A DNA stretch of 64,000 nt from Streptomyces lateritius (GTDB lineage: Bacteria > Actinomycetota > Actinomycetes > Streptomycetales > Streptomycetaceae). Shown one piece after another: positions 43,114-54,400 of this stretch. Where the stretch lies: assembly GCF_014649715.1 (NCBI RefSeq), contig NZ_BMTO01000006.1, forward strand, positions 367,274 through 431,273, in the 5' to 3' direction. Position 1 is the first letter of the stretch. Each line of letters starts with the position of its first letter. The notes beneath the pieces are model-generated. The model ran no database searches. It was not told the origin of the DNA and saw only the letters and a list, made by a program, of their open reading frames with translations. The position numbers were made by a program, and so were the translations under genes.

Positions 43114-43806
43114 ATGTCCTCCAGCAGCCCCTTGAACCGAAGCGCGCTGCCCAAGCAGCGCTCGCCCTTCCTGACCGCCCTGCGCACCCCACGCCGCTGG
43201 TGGGTGGTCCCCGCGTCGGTCCTCCTGGGCGTCACGCTGGGCGGTGGCTACGGTGTGGTGAAGACCCCGCAGTACGCGGCGACCAGTTACGTCATCGTTG
43301 TGCCGGGCGAGAAGTCCCACCCGGCCGCCGCGGTCGGTTACGCGCAGGCGTACGGGAGGGTCGCCACCGACATCGCGGTGACCGGCGACGCTCAGGTGTG
43401 GGCGGGGGTGTCCGCCGAGACCCTGCGGACGAGCGTGCAGGCGGCGACCTCCCCCGACGCGCCGATGATCTCGATCACCGCACGGGCGACGAAGCCGGCC
43501 AAGGCGGTCTCGATGGCCGACGGTGTGGCCCGCGCGCTGGTCCTCAACAGTGCGCACGTCTCGGGGAACACGGGTGTGAAGGTGGTCCAGTTCTCCCGGG
43601 CGACCAAGCCCGTCGAGCCGGTCTCGCCCTCCGCCCCGCTCTCCGCGCTGGTCGGCGGCTGCGGGGGCGGTCTGCTCGGCGCCCTGGCGCTGCTCGTACG
43701 ACCGGGGAGGCCCGGCCGTGCCGAGGCGCGGCACTCCCGGCAGTCCTCGGCCGGCGTGCCCGGACCGGCGGCGGCACAGCACCAGCCGGAACCGGAGACG
43801 GTGTGA
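43114..43806 (+). CDS. Wzz-like chain-length determinant protein without kinase domain
   Basis: The 230-aa protein has an N-terminal helix (WWVVPASVLLGVTLGGGYGVV), an outside domain (PQYAATSYVIVVPG through KVVQFSRATKPVEPVSPS with the proline-rich segment) and a second helix (LSALVGGCGGGLLGALALLV). A cytosolic tail follows. That is the Wzz/YveK topology controlling polymer length. The tail has no Walker motifs or tyrosine cluster, and no separate BY-kinase gene is present in the operon. It starts 8 bp after the GT4 stop. Confidence 0.85.
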   Translation: MSSSSPLNRSALPKQRSPFLTALRTPRRWWVVPASVLLGVTLGGGYGVVKTPQYAATSYVIVVPGEKSHPAAAVGYAQAYGRVATDIAVTGDAQVWAGVSAETLRTSVQAATSPDAPMISITARATKPAKAVSMADGVARALVLNSAHVSGNTGVKVVQFSRATKPVEPVSPSAPLSALVGGCGGGLLGALALLVRPGRPGRAEARHSRQSSAGVPGPAAAQHQPEPETV

Positions 43807-44951
43807 CCGCGGGCGACGGGCACGGGCTGCGGACCGAGATCTGCCGGGACGGCGACGAGTTCGGCCGGCTCTGTGAGCGGTGGGCGTCGCTGTACGCGCG
43901 CTGCTCCACGGCCACTCCGTTCCAGTCCCACTCCTGGCTGCACTCCTGGTGGGTGTCGTACGGCAGGCCGGGCGCGCTGCGGGTCGTGCTCGTACGGCGG
44001 GAGGACGGCGAACTGGCCGGGGCGGCGCCGCTGATGCGCGCCCGCGGGCCGCTGCCGGTCCTCGTCCCGCTCGGCGGCGCGATCACCGACTTCACCGACG
44101 TCCTGCTCGACGACGCGTGCCCCGAGGCGGCGCCCGCGCTGGCCCGGGCGCTCGCCCGGGCGGCGCGGGGCGCGGTGGTCGATCTGCGGGAGGTCCGGCC
44201 GGGCGCGGCGGCGGAGCGGGTCCACGCCTGCTGGCGCGGCTCGCGCCGGCGGCTGACGGACTCGCTCTGCCTGGAGCTGCCCGCGGTGCCGATGGACGCC
44301 CTGCTCGAACGGATTCCCTCGGGGAAGGCCCAGCGGGTCCGCGCCAAGCTGCGCAAGCTGGACGCGCTCGGGATCGACGAGCACATCGTGACCGGCGAAG
44401 AGGTACCGGCCGCGGTCGAGCGGCTGTTGCAGCTGCACCGACTTCAGTGGCAGGGACGCGGCGTGACGGCCGAACACACCAGCGACCGGTTCGCGCAGCA
44501 TCTCGCCCGGGCGGTGCGGCCGATGGTCGAGCGCGGGGACGCGATGGTGACCGAGTTCCGGCTCGCCGGGGACGTGGTCGCGGCCGACCTCACCCTGATG
44601 TCGCCACGGCTCGCGGGCGGCTATCTGTACGGCGCCGATCCGGTGCTGCGGGCGCGGAAGGTCGACGTGGCGACGATGTTGCTGCGGCACGGGGCACGCC
44701 AGACGAGTGCGAGCGGGCGGGCCACGCTGAGCATGCTGCGGGGCGCCGAGCCGTACAAGCAGCACTGGCGGCCGGAGACGGTCCACAACCAGCGGCTGCT
44801 GCTGGCGGGGCGGGGTGCGGCGGCGCTGCTGTGGTTGCGGGCGGGTGCGGCGTACGGGCGGCGGTGGGCGGCCCGGCAGGCGCGTGAACGTGCGTGGGTG
44901 GGGCGGGCGCTGGGGCGGGCCCGGGGACGGACGAACGGTGGCGGCGGATGA
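43803..44951 (+). CDS. FemAB/GNAT-like acyltransferase (CelD type)
   Basis: The 382-aa protein has duplicated GNAT-fold halves. Features are FQSHSWLHSWWVSYG, LVRREDGELAGAAPLM, the helical insert SGKAQRVRAKLRKLDALG, and GDVVAADLTLMSPRLAGGYLYGADP with ARKVDVATMLLRHGAR. Genes of this type occur in many bacterial polysaccharide loci and are thought to acylate sugars or attach amino acids; the donor is unknown. GTG 43803 overlaps the wzz-like TGA. It is the last gene of the operon. Confidence 0.83.
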   Translation: MTAGDGHGLRTEICRDGDEFGRLCERWASLYARCSTATPFQSHSWLHSWWVSYGRPGALRVVLVRREDGELAGAAPLMRARGPLPVLVPLGGAITDFTDVLLDDACPEAAPALARALARAARGAVVDLREVRPGAAAERVHACWRGSRRRLTDSLCLELPAVPMDALLERIPSGKAQRVRAKLRKLDALGIDEHIVTGEEVPAAVERLLQLHRLQWQGRGVTAEHTSDRFAQHLARAVRPMVERGDAMVTEFRLAGDVVAADLTLMSPRLAGGYLYGADPVLRARKVDVATMLLRHGARQTSASGRATLSMLRGAEPYKQHWRPETVHNQRLLLAGRGAAALLWLRAGAAYGRRWAARQARERAWVGRALGRARGRTNGGGG

Positions 44952-44970
44952 GCTCCTCCGCCGCCACCGT
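44935..44970. terminator. Terminator ending the exopolysaccharide operon
   Basis: A perfect 14-bp stem (ACGGTGGCGGCGGA / TCCGCCGCCACCGT) with an 8-nt loop overlaps the last codons and stop of the acyltransferase gene. It lies 22 bp from the stop of the convergent GH26 gene and can serve both. Confidence 0.85.
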
Positions 44971-44992
44971 GCAGGCCGGGTCCTTCCGGTGA

Positions 44993-46738
44993 TCAGAAGG
45001 GCCAGGTCTCGCTGTCCATGACGTCCTCCCAGGGCTCGTTGACCTCGACCCCGTCCTCCTCGTCCTCGTTCATCCAGCCGTCCTTCCAGCCGTTCGTGGG
45101 AACGCAGACGGGCCCGCCGATCAAGCTCTCCACCCAAGACGAGAGCGGCACGGTCCAACAGGTCGGCTCGGGCTTGGGCTCAGGCTTCGGCACCGGCTTC
45201 GGCTTCGGCTTCGGCTTCGGCTCCGGCTTTGACGGAACCTCAGGCTTCGGCTCCGGCTTTTCGGGCTTGGGCTCAGGCTTCGGCTCGGGCTTCGTCGGAA
45301 CCTCAGGCTTCGGCTCCGGCTTTTCGGGCTGGGGCTCAGGCTTCGGCTCGGGCTTCGGCTCGGGCTTCGTCGGAACCTCGGGCTTCGGCTCCGGCTTTTC
45401 GGGCTGGGGCTCAGGCTTCGGCACCGGCTTCGGCTCGGGCTTCGTCGGAACCTCGGGCTTCGGCTCCGGCTTTTCGGGCTGGGGCTCAGGCTTCGGCACC
45501 GGCTTCGGCTCGGGCTTCGTCGGAACCTCAGGCTTCGGCTCCGGCTTTTCGGGCTGGGGCTCAGGCTTCGGCTCGGGCTTCGTCGGAACCTCGGGCTTCG
45601 GCTCCGGCTTTTCGGGCTGGGGCTCAGGCTTCGGCACCGGCTTCGGCTCGGGCTTCGTCGGGACCTCGGGCACCTCAGGCGCCTCGGGCAGCTCCGGAAC
45701 CTCAGGCTCCGTCGGCACCTCCGGGGCCTCCGACTCGACTCCGTACAGCGTCTGCCGGAACACCTCCGACGAGCGCGGGTTCTCGTCGCACTGCCAGACG
45801 CCGTGCGGGCAGTAGTCGGTGATCGTGTGGTACAGCGGCTTGTGCTCGTCCATCCAGGCGAGCATCCGCCGCATGTACTCGGCGTTGTCTCCGTTCCGGA
45901 AGAGCCCCCATTCCGGGTACGAGATCTCCTTGCCGTGCTCGGCGGCGAAATCCACCTGCTTCTGCAGCCCGTACGGCTCCTTGACGTGCTGGTCGAAACT
46001 GGACCCCGGCGGCTGGTCGTAGGAATCCATTCCGATGATGTCGACCACGTCGTCACCCGGATAGCATTCCGTCCACGGAACGGCGTCCGTCCCCCGGCTC
46101 GGATTGAAGTCGAAACGGAACCTCTGCCCCGGGACGGACCGCATCGTCGTGACGATCCGGTTCCAGTACTTCTTCCACGCCGTGGGGTCCGGCGCGCACC
46201 GGTGGGTGTACGTCGTGCCGTTCATCTCCCAGCCGAGGACGATGACGGTGTCGGTCGCGTCGAGGTCGACCAGGCGTTCGGCAAGTGTGCGGAAGTGATG
46301 GTCGTAGTACCCCGCCGCACCGAGCTGCAGCAGTCGGCGGACCTGGTGGTCGGAGACCCCGGCCTCGTTCCGCTCCAGCATCGGCACGTTCAGGACGAAC
46401 AGCCGGTCGTCCCGCTCGTTGCGCCAGTCCGCCCAGGCGTCCAGGAAGCCCGGGGGGCCTTCGATGTTCGACCACAGGTCGCCGGGGAGGTAGGTGTGGC
46501 CGACCCGGAGCTCGCGGCCGCCGAGCCACCGCTCCAGCTGCCCGATCCGGCTGACGCCGACGGGCCCCGATTCGAGGAACGCGCCCAGTGCGGTGGAGAG
46601 AGCCGGTCGGGGGTCCCGGGTCGTCGCGGATTCGGTGGCGTGAGCCGGCGAGGACAGCACGACCGAGCCTGAGGCGAGGAGACCTGCGGTGAACACCCCC
46701 AGCCACGCTCTCGATGTTTTCCGCCTTCGGTCGGCCAT
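44993..46738 (-). CDS. Secreted GH26 glycoside hydrolase with long Pro/Glu/Lys stalk
   Basis: The 581-aa protein has a signal peptide (about 1-35, ending SSPAHA). A GH26 barrel covers about 50-355, with acid/base Glu in [13 protein letters not shown] and nucleophile Glu in [13 protein letters not shown]. About 170 residues of [15 protein letters not shown] repeats follow. The C-terminal ~60 residues have two cysteines (PTCWTVP, GGPVCVP) and an acidic end. There is no sortase or lipid signal; the charged stalk may bind the wall or matrix. It is a paralogue of the 27138 protein, which lacks the stalk. ATG 46738 has AAGGAG 10 bp upstream. The substrate could be the polymer made by the convergent operon. 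Confidence 0.88.
   Translation of the reverse strand: MADRRRKTSRAWLGVFTAGLLASGSVVLSSPAHATESATTRDPRPALSTALGAFLESGPVGVSRIGQLERWLGGRELRVGHTYLPGDLWSNIEGPPGFLDAWADWRNERDDRLFVLNVPMLERNEAGVSDHQVRRLLQLGAAGYYDHHFRTLAERLVDLDATDTVIVLGWEMNGTTYTHRCAPDPTAWKKYWNRIVTTMRSVPGQRFRFDFNPSRGTDAVPWTECYPGDDVVDIIGMDSYDQPPGSSFDQHVKEPYGLQKQVDFAAEHGKEISYPEWGLFRNGDNAEYMRRMLAWMDEHKPLYHTITDYCPHGVWQCDENPRSSEVFRQTLYGVESEAPEVPTEPEVPELPEAPEVPEVPTKPEPKPVPKPEPQPEKPEPKPEVPTKPEPKPEPQPEKPEPKPEVPTKPEPKPVPKPEPQPEKPEPKPEVPTKPEPKPVPKPEPQPEKPEPKPEVPTKPEPKPEPKPEPQPEKPEPKPEVPTKPEPKPEPKPEKPEPKPEVPSKPEPKPKPKPKPVPKPEPKPEPTCWTVPLSSWVESLIGGPVCVPTNGWKDGWMNEDEEDGVEVNEPWEDVMDSETWPF
45229..45665. repeat. Tandem repeats coding for the Pro/Glu/Lys stalk
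   Basis: About six copies of a unit of ~75 bp (25 codons), some shortened by 9-18 bp, are recognisable by the recurring GTCGGAACCTC near 45296, 45369, 45444, 45519 and 45585. Copies are nearly identical at DNA level, including synonymous sites. This indicates recent expansion or gene conversion. Confidence 0.85.
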
Positions 46739-46916
46739 GGCCACCACTCCTTCGCGTTTCCGCGCCGCACTTGACGATCCGTCAGTCTGATACTCCGAAA
46801 GTATTCCTAATGAGCCGACCGTGGGCTCGGCCACGATCTGATCCCTAGTCCATTGGTGGATTTGATCGCCCGGTTGGTGCACGGGGACGCCGTCGTCGAG
46901 TTCCGGGCACGAGAAA

Positions 46917-46959
46917 GGCCGGTCCCGGAAGAAGCCTTGGACGTCTCGCGGGACCGGCC
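46917..46959 (-). terminator. Terminator with T-run after the degenerate chaplin
   Basis: The stem GGCCGGTCCCG / CGGGACCGGCC (11 bp) is followed on the minus strand by TTTCTC, a good intrinsic terminator shape. It lies 35-75 bp past the stop at 46994. The rest of 46739-46916 holds only the promoter region of the GH26 gene. Confidence 0.75.
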
Positions 46960-46993
46960 CGTCAGTGTGCGCCCCGCGCGGCGCGCGGCCGCG

Positions 46994-47194
46994 TCAGAAA
47001 TTTCCGCAGGCGTCGCCGCCGACCGAATCGAGCAGACGGATGATGTCGATGCTGTTGCCGCACGCGTTGATCGGCGCGTCGATCGGCACCTGGACGACGT
47101 TGCCGGCGACGACAACGCAGCCTTCTTGCACGTCAATTCGACTGAGCCCATTTCGCGGCGGACGGAATATCACCGATTCGCGAAACGCGGGCAC
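46994..47194 (-). pseudogene. Degenerate chaplin without signal peptide
   Basis: The 66-codon frame (GTG 47194) ends in NVVQVPIDAPINACGNSIDIIRLLDSVGGDACGNF. The chaplin core is clear, with both cysteines at the normal 19-residue spacing and the usual NVVQVP start. No signal peptide precedes it in any frame. The conserved GLLNPxFGN segment has become RLLDSVGGD. It still has a terminator. It is either a dead gene or a cytosolic relic; export is very unlikely without an unseen upstream exon-like fusion, which bacteria lack. Confidence 0.65.
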
Positions 47195-47260
47195 ATTCGA
47201 GTGACGTACCCGGCCTCCGCCGCGCTCACCGAATGCCGCCGGACGCCGTGGATCCGCTGA

Positions 47261-47464
47261 TCAACGGGGCCAGATCTCCATGGTCGTCAGCCGTTCCCAC
47301 TCCCGGTCGGGGGCTCCTGGGACGGTGCGGCCCGCCAGGGCCCATTGCTGCACCAGCGAGGAATAGAGGGGGAACGGTCCCCGGTCGACAGGTGGCGGGT
47401 CCGCCACATTACGGCTCTTCGGAATGAAGGCCATCCGCTCCCATTTTCCGGGATCGGGCGCCAT
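47261..47464 (-). CDS. Small cytosolic protein of unknown function
   Basis: The 67-aa frame begins MAPDPGKWERMAF and has the core VDRGPFPLYSSLVQQWALAGRTVPGAPDREWERL. Short proteins with PLYSxLVxxWxxxGRTVPGxxDxEW are, as I recall, found in several Streptomyces without known function. There is no signal peptide. GGGAGG precedes the ATG on the minus strand. It is divergent from the LCP gene. Confidence is moderate because of its size. Confidence 0.5.
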   Translation of the reverse strand: MAPDPGKWERMAFIPKSRNVADPPPVDRGPFPLYSSLVQQWALAGRTVPGAPDREWERLTTMEIWPR

Positions 47465-47620
47465 CTCTTCCCTCCCATCCGCTGCGGTTACCGCATCATT
47501 ACACAGCGTCCGCAGGAGAGTGATTGGACCGCTCGCCGCCGCGTCGCGTACCTGTGTGCGACATACGTCGATCTACGGTCGGTCATTCCCCCGCTCCCGA
47601 TTGATCGGTGGTATCTGCCC

Positions 47621-48649
47621 GTGTCCGTCAGGAAACTCCCCCGTCCGCGACGACTCGTTCTCCTCGCCGCGGCGCTCGTCGCCCTCGGCCCGGGGGCGCT
47701 CGCCGCCGCGCCCTCCTCCCTGCCCTCACCCAAGGGCGGCCTCAACATCCTCGTGGTCGGTCTCGACACCCGCAGGGGCGTGACCGACGAGGAGAAGAAG
47801 GCGTACCGGCTCGGTGGCAAGGAGTGCGACTGCACCGACGTGGTGATGCTGGTCCACGTCTCGGCCGGCAACGACCGGGTCAGTGTGGTGGCTCTGCCCC
47901 GTGACTCGCTCACCGAGTTCCCCGCCGGCCACCGGGACCGGCGCACGGACGCCGTGCACGACACGCACGCGGCGAAGATCAACGGCGCCTGGACGGAGGG
48001 TGGGCCGTCCTTCACGATCGAGAGGGTGGAGGCGATGACGAAGACCACCGTGCACCGCTACCTCGAGGTCGACTTCCGCCGGTTCATGGACAGCGTGAAC
48101 CTCTTGGACGGCGGCGTGCCGATCTGTACGAAGGAGCCGCTCAACGACCCGTTCACCGGAATCGACCTCGCCCCGGGGACGACGCACGTCGACGGAGGCG
48201 AGGCGCTCCAGTACGTCCGCTCGCGGCGCGCCGACGGGCAGATGGACTTCGGACGGATCCGCAAGCAGCAGAAGTTCGTCGCCAACACCCTCCAGAAGGT
48301 GCGCTCGGACCTGCTCCATGACCCGGTGGAGCTGACGGCGTTCGCCTCGACGCTGCGCGGGAGGACGACGGTGGCGCGCGGCCTGTCGACCACCGAGCTG
48401 CTGACCCTGGCCACGCGCCTGCGGAACCTCACCCCCGACCGTACCGAGTTCGCGACCGTGCCCGTACGCGACTTCGCGACCGTCACGGGTGCCGGCTCCT
48501 CGGTCCGCTGGGACACGGACAAGGCCGACGAGGTGTTCGAGCGGCTGCGCGCGGACAAGCCCCTGCCGCCGCCCGATGCCACCCCGGCGAGCGAGATCCC
48601 GCAGGCCGTGTACCGTCCGGCCGGCGGTTCCTCGCTCCTCTGCGAGTAG
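47621..48649 (+). CDS. LytR-CpsA-Psr (LCP) family polymer ligase
   Basis: The ~342-aa protein is probably GTG 47621; no good ribosome site supports this or any other start. It has a signal/anchor helix (RRLVLLAAALVALGPGALAAA) and an LCP domain: NILVVGLDTRRG, DCTDVVMLVHVSAGNDRVSVVALPRDSLTEFP, HAAKINGAWTEGGP, HRYLEVDFRRFMDSVNLLDGG, and ALQYVRSRRADGQMDFGRIRKQQKFV (the Arg residues bind the lipid pyrophosphate). LCP enzymes move polyprenyl-linked polymers to peptidoglycan. Its place next to the exopolysaccharide locus suggests it anchors that product. It has extra cysteines (KECDCTD, ICTKEP, LLCE at the end). Confidence 0.9.
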   Translation: MSVRKLPRPRRLVLLAAALVALGPGALAAAPSSLPSPKGGLNILVVGLDTRRGVTDEEKKAYRLGGKECDCTDVVMLVHVSAGNDRVSVVALPRDSLTEFPAGHRDRRTDAVHDTHAAKINGAWTEGGPSFTIERVEAMTKTTVHRYLEVDFRRFMDSVNLLDGGVPICTKEPLNDPFTGIDLAPGTTHVDGGEALQYVRSRRADGQMDFGRIRKQQKFVANTLQKVRSDLLHDPVELTAFASTLRGRTTVARGLSTTELLTLATRLRNLTPDRTEFATVPVRDFATVTGAGSSVRWDTDKADEVFERLRADKPLPPPDATPASEIPQAVYRPAGGSSLLCE

Positions 48650-48653
48650 CCGT

Positions 48654-48671
48654 ACGGGCGCGGCGCGCCCG

Positions 48672-48672
<1 letters not shown>
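48654..48672. terminator. Short hairpin between convergent LCP and YyaL genes
   Basis: ACGGGCGC and GCGCCCGT (8 bp) flank GGC just after the LCP stop, reaching the stop codon of the convergent gene. It is probably a shared terminator, though small. Confidence 0.5.
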
Positions 48673-50705
<2,033 letters not shown>

Positions 50706-50739
50706 ACTCCCATCCTCGCGCACACGCCGGGGCCCCGCC

Positions 50740-50764
50740 CGTACGCCACCGAGGGTGGCGTACG
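50740..50764 (-). terminator. Terminator after the rodlin gene
   Basis: A perfect 11-bp stem (CGTACGCCACC / GGTGGCGTACG) with loop GAG lies 25 bp past the rodlin stop on the minus strand. Confidence 0.8.
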
Positions 50765-50788
50765 AACGGGGCGCCGGTACGGCTGACG

Positions 50789-51172
50789 TCAGCTGACGTC
50801 GGTGTTCCCGTTGTCGGCCAGGAGGTCGACCAGGTCCGACAGCACGCTGTTCTGCTGCTGCTGCACCGAGTTCTGGGTGCACGTCTGGTTCTGCTTCGGG
50901 CTCAGAACGTCGTCGACGGCGATCGCGGCGACACCGACCGGGATCTGCGCCGTGATGTCCTGGACATCGAAGCAGTGCAGGACGCCACCGTTGATGAGGC
51001 CGAAGTTGGGGCTCATGTAGCCGCCGGTGGACGTGTTGCCGATGGCCTGCTTCGACTTGTTGCCGATGACGTTGGTGCTGTTGCCGTCGTCAGCCGCCGC
51101 GGACGCCGTAGCAGCGGACATGCCGACGACGGAGGCCGCAACTGCCGCAGTGGCGAGAACCTTCTTGATCAC
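50789..51172 (-). CDS. rdlA: Rodlin (RdlA/RdlB type)
   Basis: The 127-aa exported protein has the rodlin signal peptide ([26 protein letters not shown]) and the conserved core [42 protein letters not shown]. Its middle is [42 protein letters not shown]. Rodlins organise chaplin fibrils into paired rodlets on spores. GTG 51172 follows AAGGAA. Only one rodlin gene is present here, whereas rdlA and rdlB are a divergent pair in S. coelicolor. The 276 bp upstream (51173-51448) have no second copy. Confidence 0.95.
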   Translation of the reverse strand: MIKKVLATAAVAASVVGMSAATASAAADDGNSTNVIGNKSKQAIGNTSTGGYMSPNFGLINGGVLHCFDVQDITAQIPVGVAAIAVDDVLSPKQNQTCTQNSVQQQQNSVLSDLVDLLADNGNTDVS

Positions 51173-51448
51173 GAGATTTCCTTCTTGAGCTGGAGGGCCC
51201 TGGAATGCTCCGTTACCGAAGCACGCTGATCAACTGCCGGAAAATGGATTGGTTCCGGCTGATCACCCGGATGCGCTATTCGGCAGATGAACGCCATCGG
51301 ATGCGATCTCGAAGGGCACGCGTTCGGTAGGGCCCGAGCCCCTGCGGGGCCGGGCGGGACACCGGTCGGCCGCTCCGCTCCCTCGCGCCGGGGCGTGACA
51401 CGCAGGACACTTGTTCGCGGAAGCGGAAGATCTCGGAGGGGGACGCAC

Positions 51449-54400
51449 ATGCGGGACAGCCACCGGGCCGAAGCCGAACGGCTGTTGGCGCGCGCCGTGG
51501 AGGAGGAGGTGCGGCGCTCCGGGGGCCGTATCGACTCCACGGCGCTGCTGGCACGCGGCCGGGCCGCGCTGGACACCATGGCGGTGGGTGCGGGCGAGGA
51601 GTACGCGGAGTACCTGCGCGCGCTCGAGGAGGCGGAGGCGGGGCAGCGGTCACTGGCGGACCGGTTCAGCAGGGACGCGGTGGGAACCCCCGCGCTGGTC
51701 ACCGCGGTGTCGGCGGTCGCGGCCTTCGGGGCGGACCTGGCCCTGGGCACGGCCGCCGGGACGGCGCTCGGCGCCGGGGCGGTGGTGGCGGTGGCGGGCG
51801 CGGCGGCGACCGTCCTGAAGGTGACCGCGGCGCACTGGCCGGCCGCGCACCGCAGGGCGGGCGCGCTCGGCCGGCCGGGCGGACCGGAGCAGCTGCGGCT
51901 GCAGTGGCTCACGGCCCTTGAGGTGCGGGGCGTGCGGCCCTTCCTCGACCAGCAGCGGGTCCTGCTCGCCGCCCAGAAGCCGCCGCAGAAGGTCGTCGCC
52001 CAGCTGCGCGGCGCGGACCGCAGCGCGGCGGCGCGCAGGCGAACCGTCCTGGAGCAGTCGTTCGGCCATCTTCCCGACCCCGCAGGGCCGTTCGCGGGGC
52101 GGCGCCCGGAGCTGGCCCAGATCACCCAGTGGGTGCAGGCCGGGCGGGCGTCGACGACGAGCCGGCCGACGGTGGTGATGCTGCACGGCGACCCCGGCGC
52201 GGGGCGCACCACGCTCGCCGTGCGGGCGGCGCACGCACTGAAGGACCAGTTCCGCGGCGCGTGTGTGGTGGACCTGCGAGGTGGCGGCACGCGGGGCGAG
52301 AAGCCGCTGTCGACCCGGGAGGCGCTGCTGCACCTGCTGAACCGGCTGGGAGCGCCGCGCGAGCAGCTCCTCTTCCGGGAGCGGTCCTCCGCGGAGCAGC
52401 AGGTCCGCAGGCTGGCGGAGCTGTACCACCAGCACCTGACGGGGCTGCCGGTGACGGTGGTCCTGGACGACGCCGTGGACGCCGAGCAGGTCCGCACCCT
52501 GCTGCCGGAACGTTCGGACAGCCTGGTCCTGGTGACCTGCCGGAAGCCGCTGGACCTCGGACCTGACGTACCGGCCTCCGTGCACCTGCTGCCGGTGGAG
52601 GCATTGGACGCGGCGGGCGCGGAGGAGCTGCTGCGGGAGGCGGCCGAGGCCCCCGACCCGGGCCCGTACGACGCCGCGGCCTTCGACCGGGTCCGGGAGC
52701 TGTGCGGCGGGCTCCCGCTGGCGCTCCGGGTCGCCGGCTCCTCGCTGGGCCGCCGCTCCATGAGCGAGCTGGCACAGCTCCTCGAGCGCGCGGGCCAGGG
52801 CTTCGAGGCGCTCGAAAGAGCCCTGTCCGTAAGGTACTTCACGGATCTGGACGAGGACGGACGGCGGCTGCTCCGGCGCCTCGCGCTCGCCGGGCGGGCC
52901 TCGCTCGGCGCGGCGGCGGCCGGGGCGCTGCTGGGCGGGGGCGGGCAGGACGGGGCCCGGCTGCTGCGGGAGCTCGCCCGGGCCGGGCTCCTGGACCACG
53001 TCCGCGGGGGTGCGGGCGGCGAGCGCTACCGGCTGCACGACTCCGTGCGCGGCTTCGCGGCGGCCCGGCTCCGGGACGAGGAGGACGCGGCGGAGATCGC
53101 GGCCGCCCAGGAGCGGCTGATCCAGAACTACGCGGAGCTCGCGGACGCGGTGATCCGGATGGTCGACGGGAAGATGTCCACGCGCGCCGACCGCTTCGGC
53201 GGACACGGCTTCGGCTCGCTGGACGCGGCCCTGCGCTGGCTGGACGACGAGTCGAGCTTCATCACGGCGGCGCTGCGGCACGCCGAGGGCGTGGACCAGC
53301 AGACCGTACTGAACCTCCTCGGCGCGCTCTGCGACTACTGCCTGCTGCGCGGCGACCTCTACCGGCTCGGCGAGATCAACGAGCTGACCGACGCCGTCGG
53401 GCAGGGGCTGCTGTCCCGTTCGGTGCAGTGGCGGACCGGTATCGCGGCCCGCCAGCTCGGCGAGCTGGACAAGGCGCGCACGACGCTGACCTCGGTGGTC
53501 TCCCTCTACCAGGAGGCGCATCAGGACGCGGGGGCCGCCCTCGCGCTCTGTTCACTCGGGATCACGCTGCACCACCAGGGCAATCTGACGGAGGCCTCGG
53601 CGAAGCTCCGGGAGGCCCTCGCCCTGCAGGAGCCGGAGTCGCTCGCCGCCGACCGGGGCTGGACGCTGCACGCCCTCGCGGCGGTCGAGCGGGACCGGGC
53701 GCGGCTCGCGGAGGCCCTGACCCTGCTGGACGCGGCCCTGGAACTGCACCGGGAGAACGAATCCCTGCACGGCGAGGCCTGGGCGCACTTCCAGCGGGGG
53801 CAGGTGTGCCTGCGGATGGGCGACGCGGGGCGGGCCGACGCCGAGCTGCGCCTGGCCCTCGACCTGTACGGCCGCACCCACGACGGGCGCGGCGAGGCCT
53901 GGGCGCTGACGCAGCTGGCCCGCGCCCGGCTGGTCGAGGGCGACATCGCGCCCGCGGTCGACGGGCTGCGCGGGGCGCTGGCCCGCCACCGGGACCTGGA
54001 GGACGCCCGGGGCGAGGCCTGGACGCTGTACTACCTGGGGCACGCGCTGGAGGAGCGCGGCGACCTGGACGAGGCGGTACGGGAGCTGGAGCGGGCGCGG
54101 ACGATGTTCTCGCGGATGCGGGACGTGTACGGCCTCGCCTGCGCCCGGCACCACTCCGGCCGGGTCACCCGCGACCAGCGGGCCGCCCAGACCGGCAACC
54201 TGCGCAACTCCGGCTTCGCCCGGCAGCTCCTGGTCGACGCCCGGGCGGACTTCCACCGCATCGGCGTGGCCCACGGCGAGGCATGGACCTGCCTGGAGCT
54301 GGCGATCGTGGACGGGGGGAACGGGAAGACCGGGCAGGCTCTGGAGCTGTGCGAGGAGGCGGCCCGGCTGTTCCTGTCGTACCAGGACCGCCGGGGCGCA

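Noticed and set aside
45229..45665. Repeats in the GH26 gene considered as a CRISPR array or mobile repeat
   Set aside because: The copies are adjacent and in frame, coding the Pro/Glu/Lys stalk. No cas genes are present in the window.
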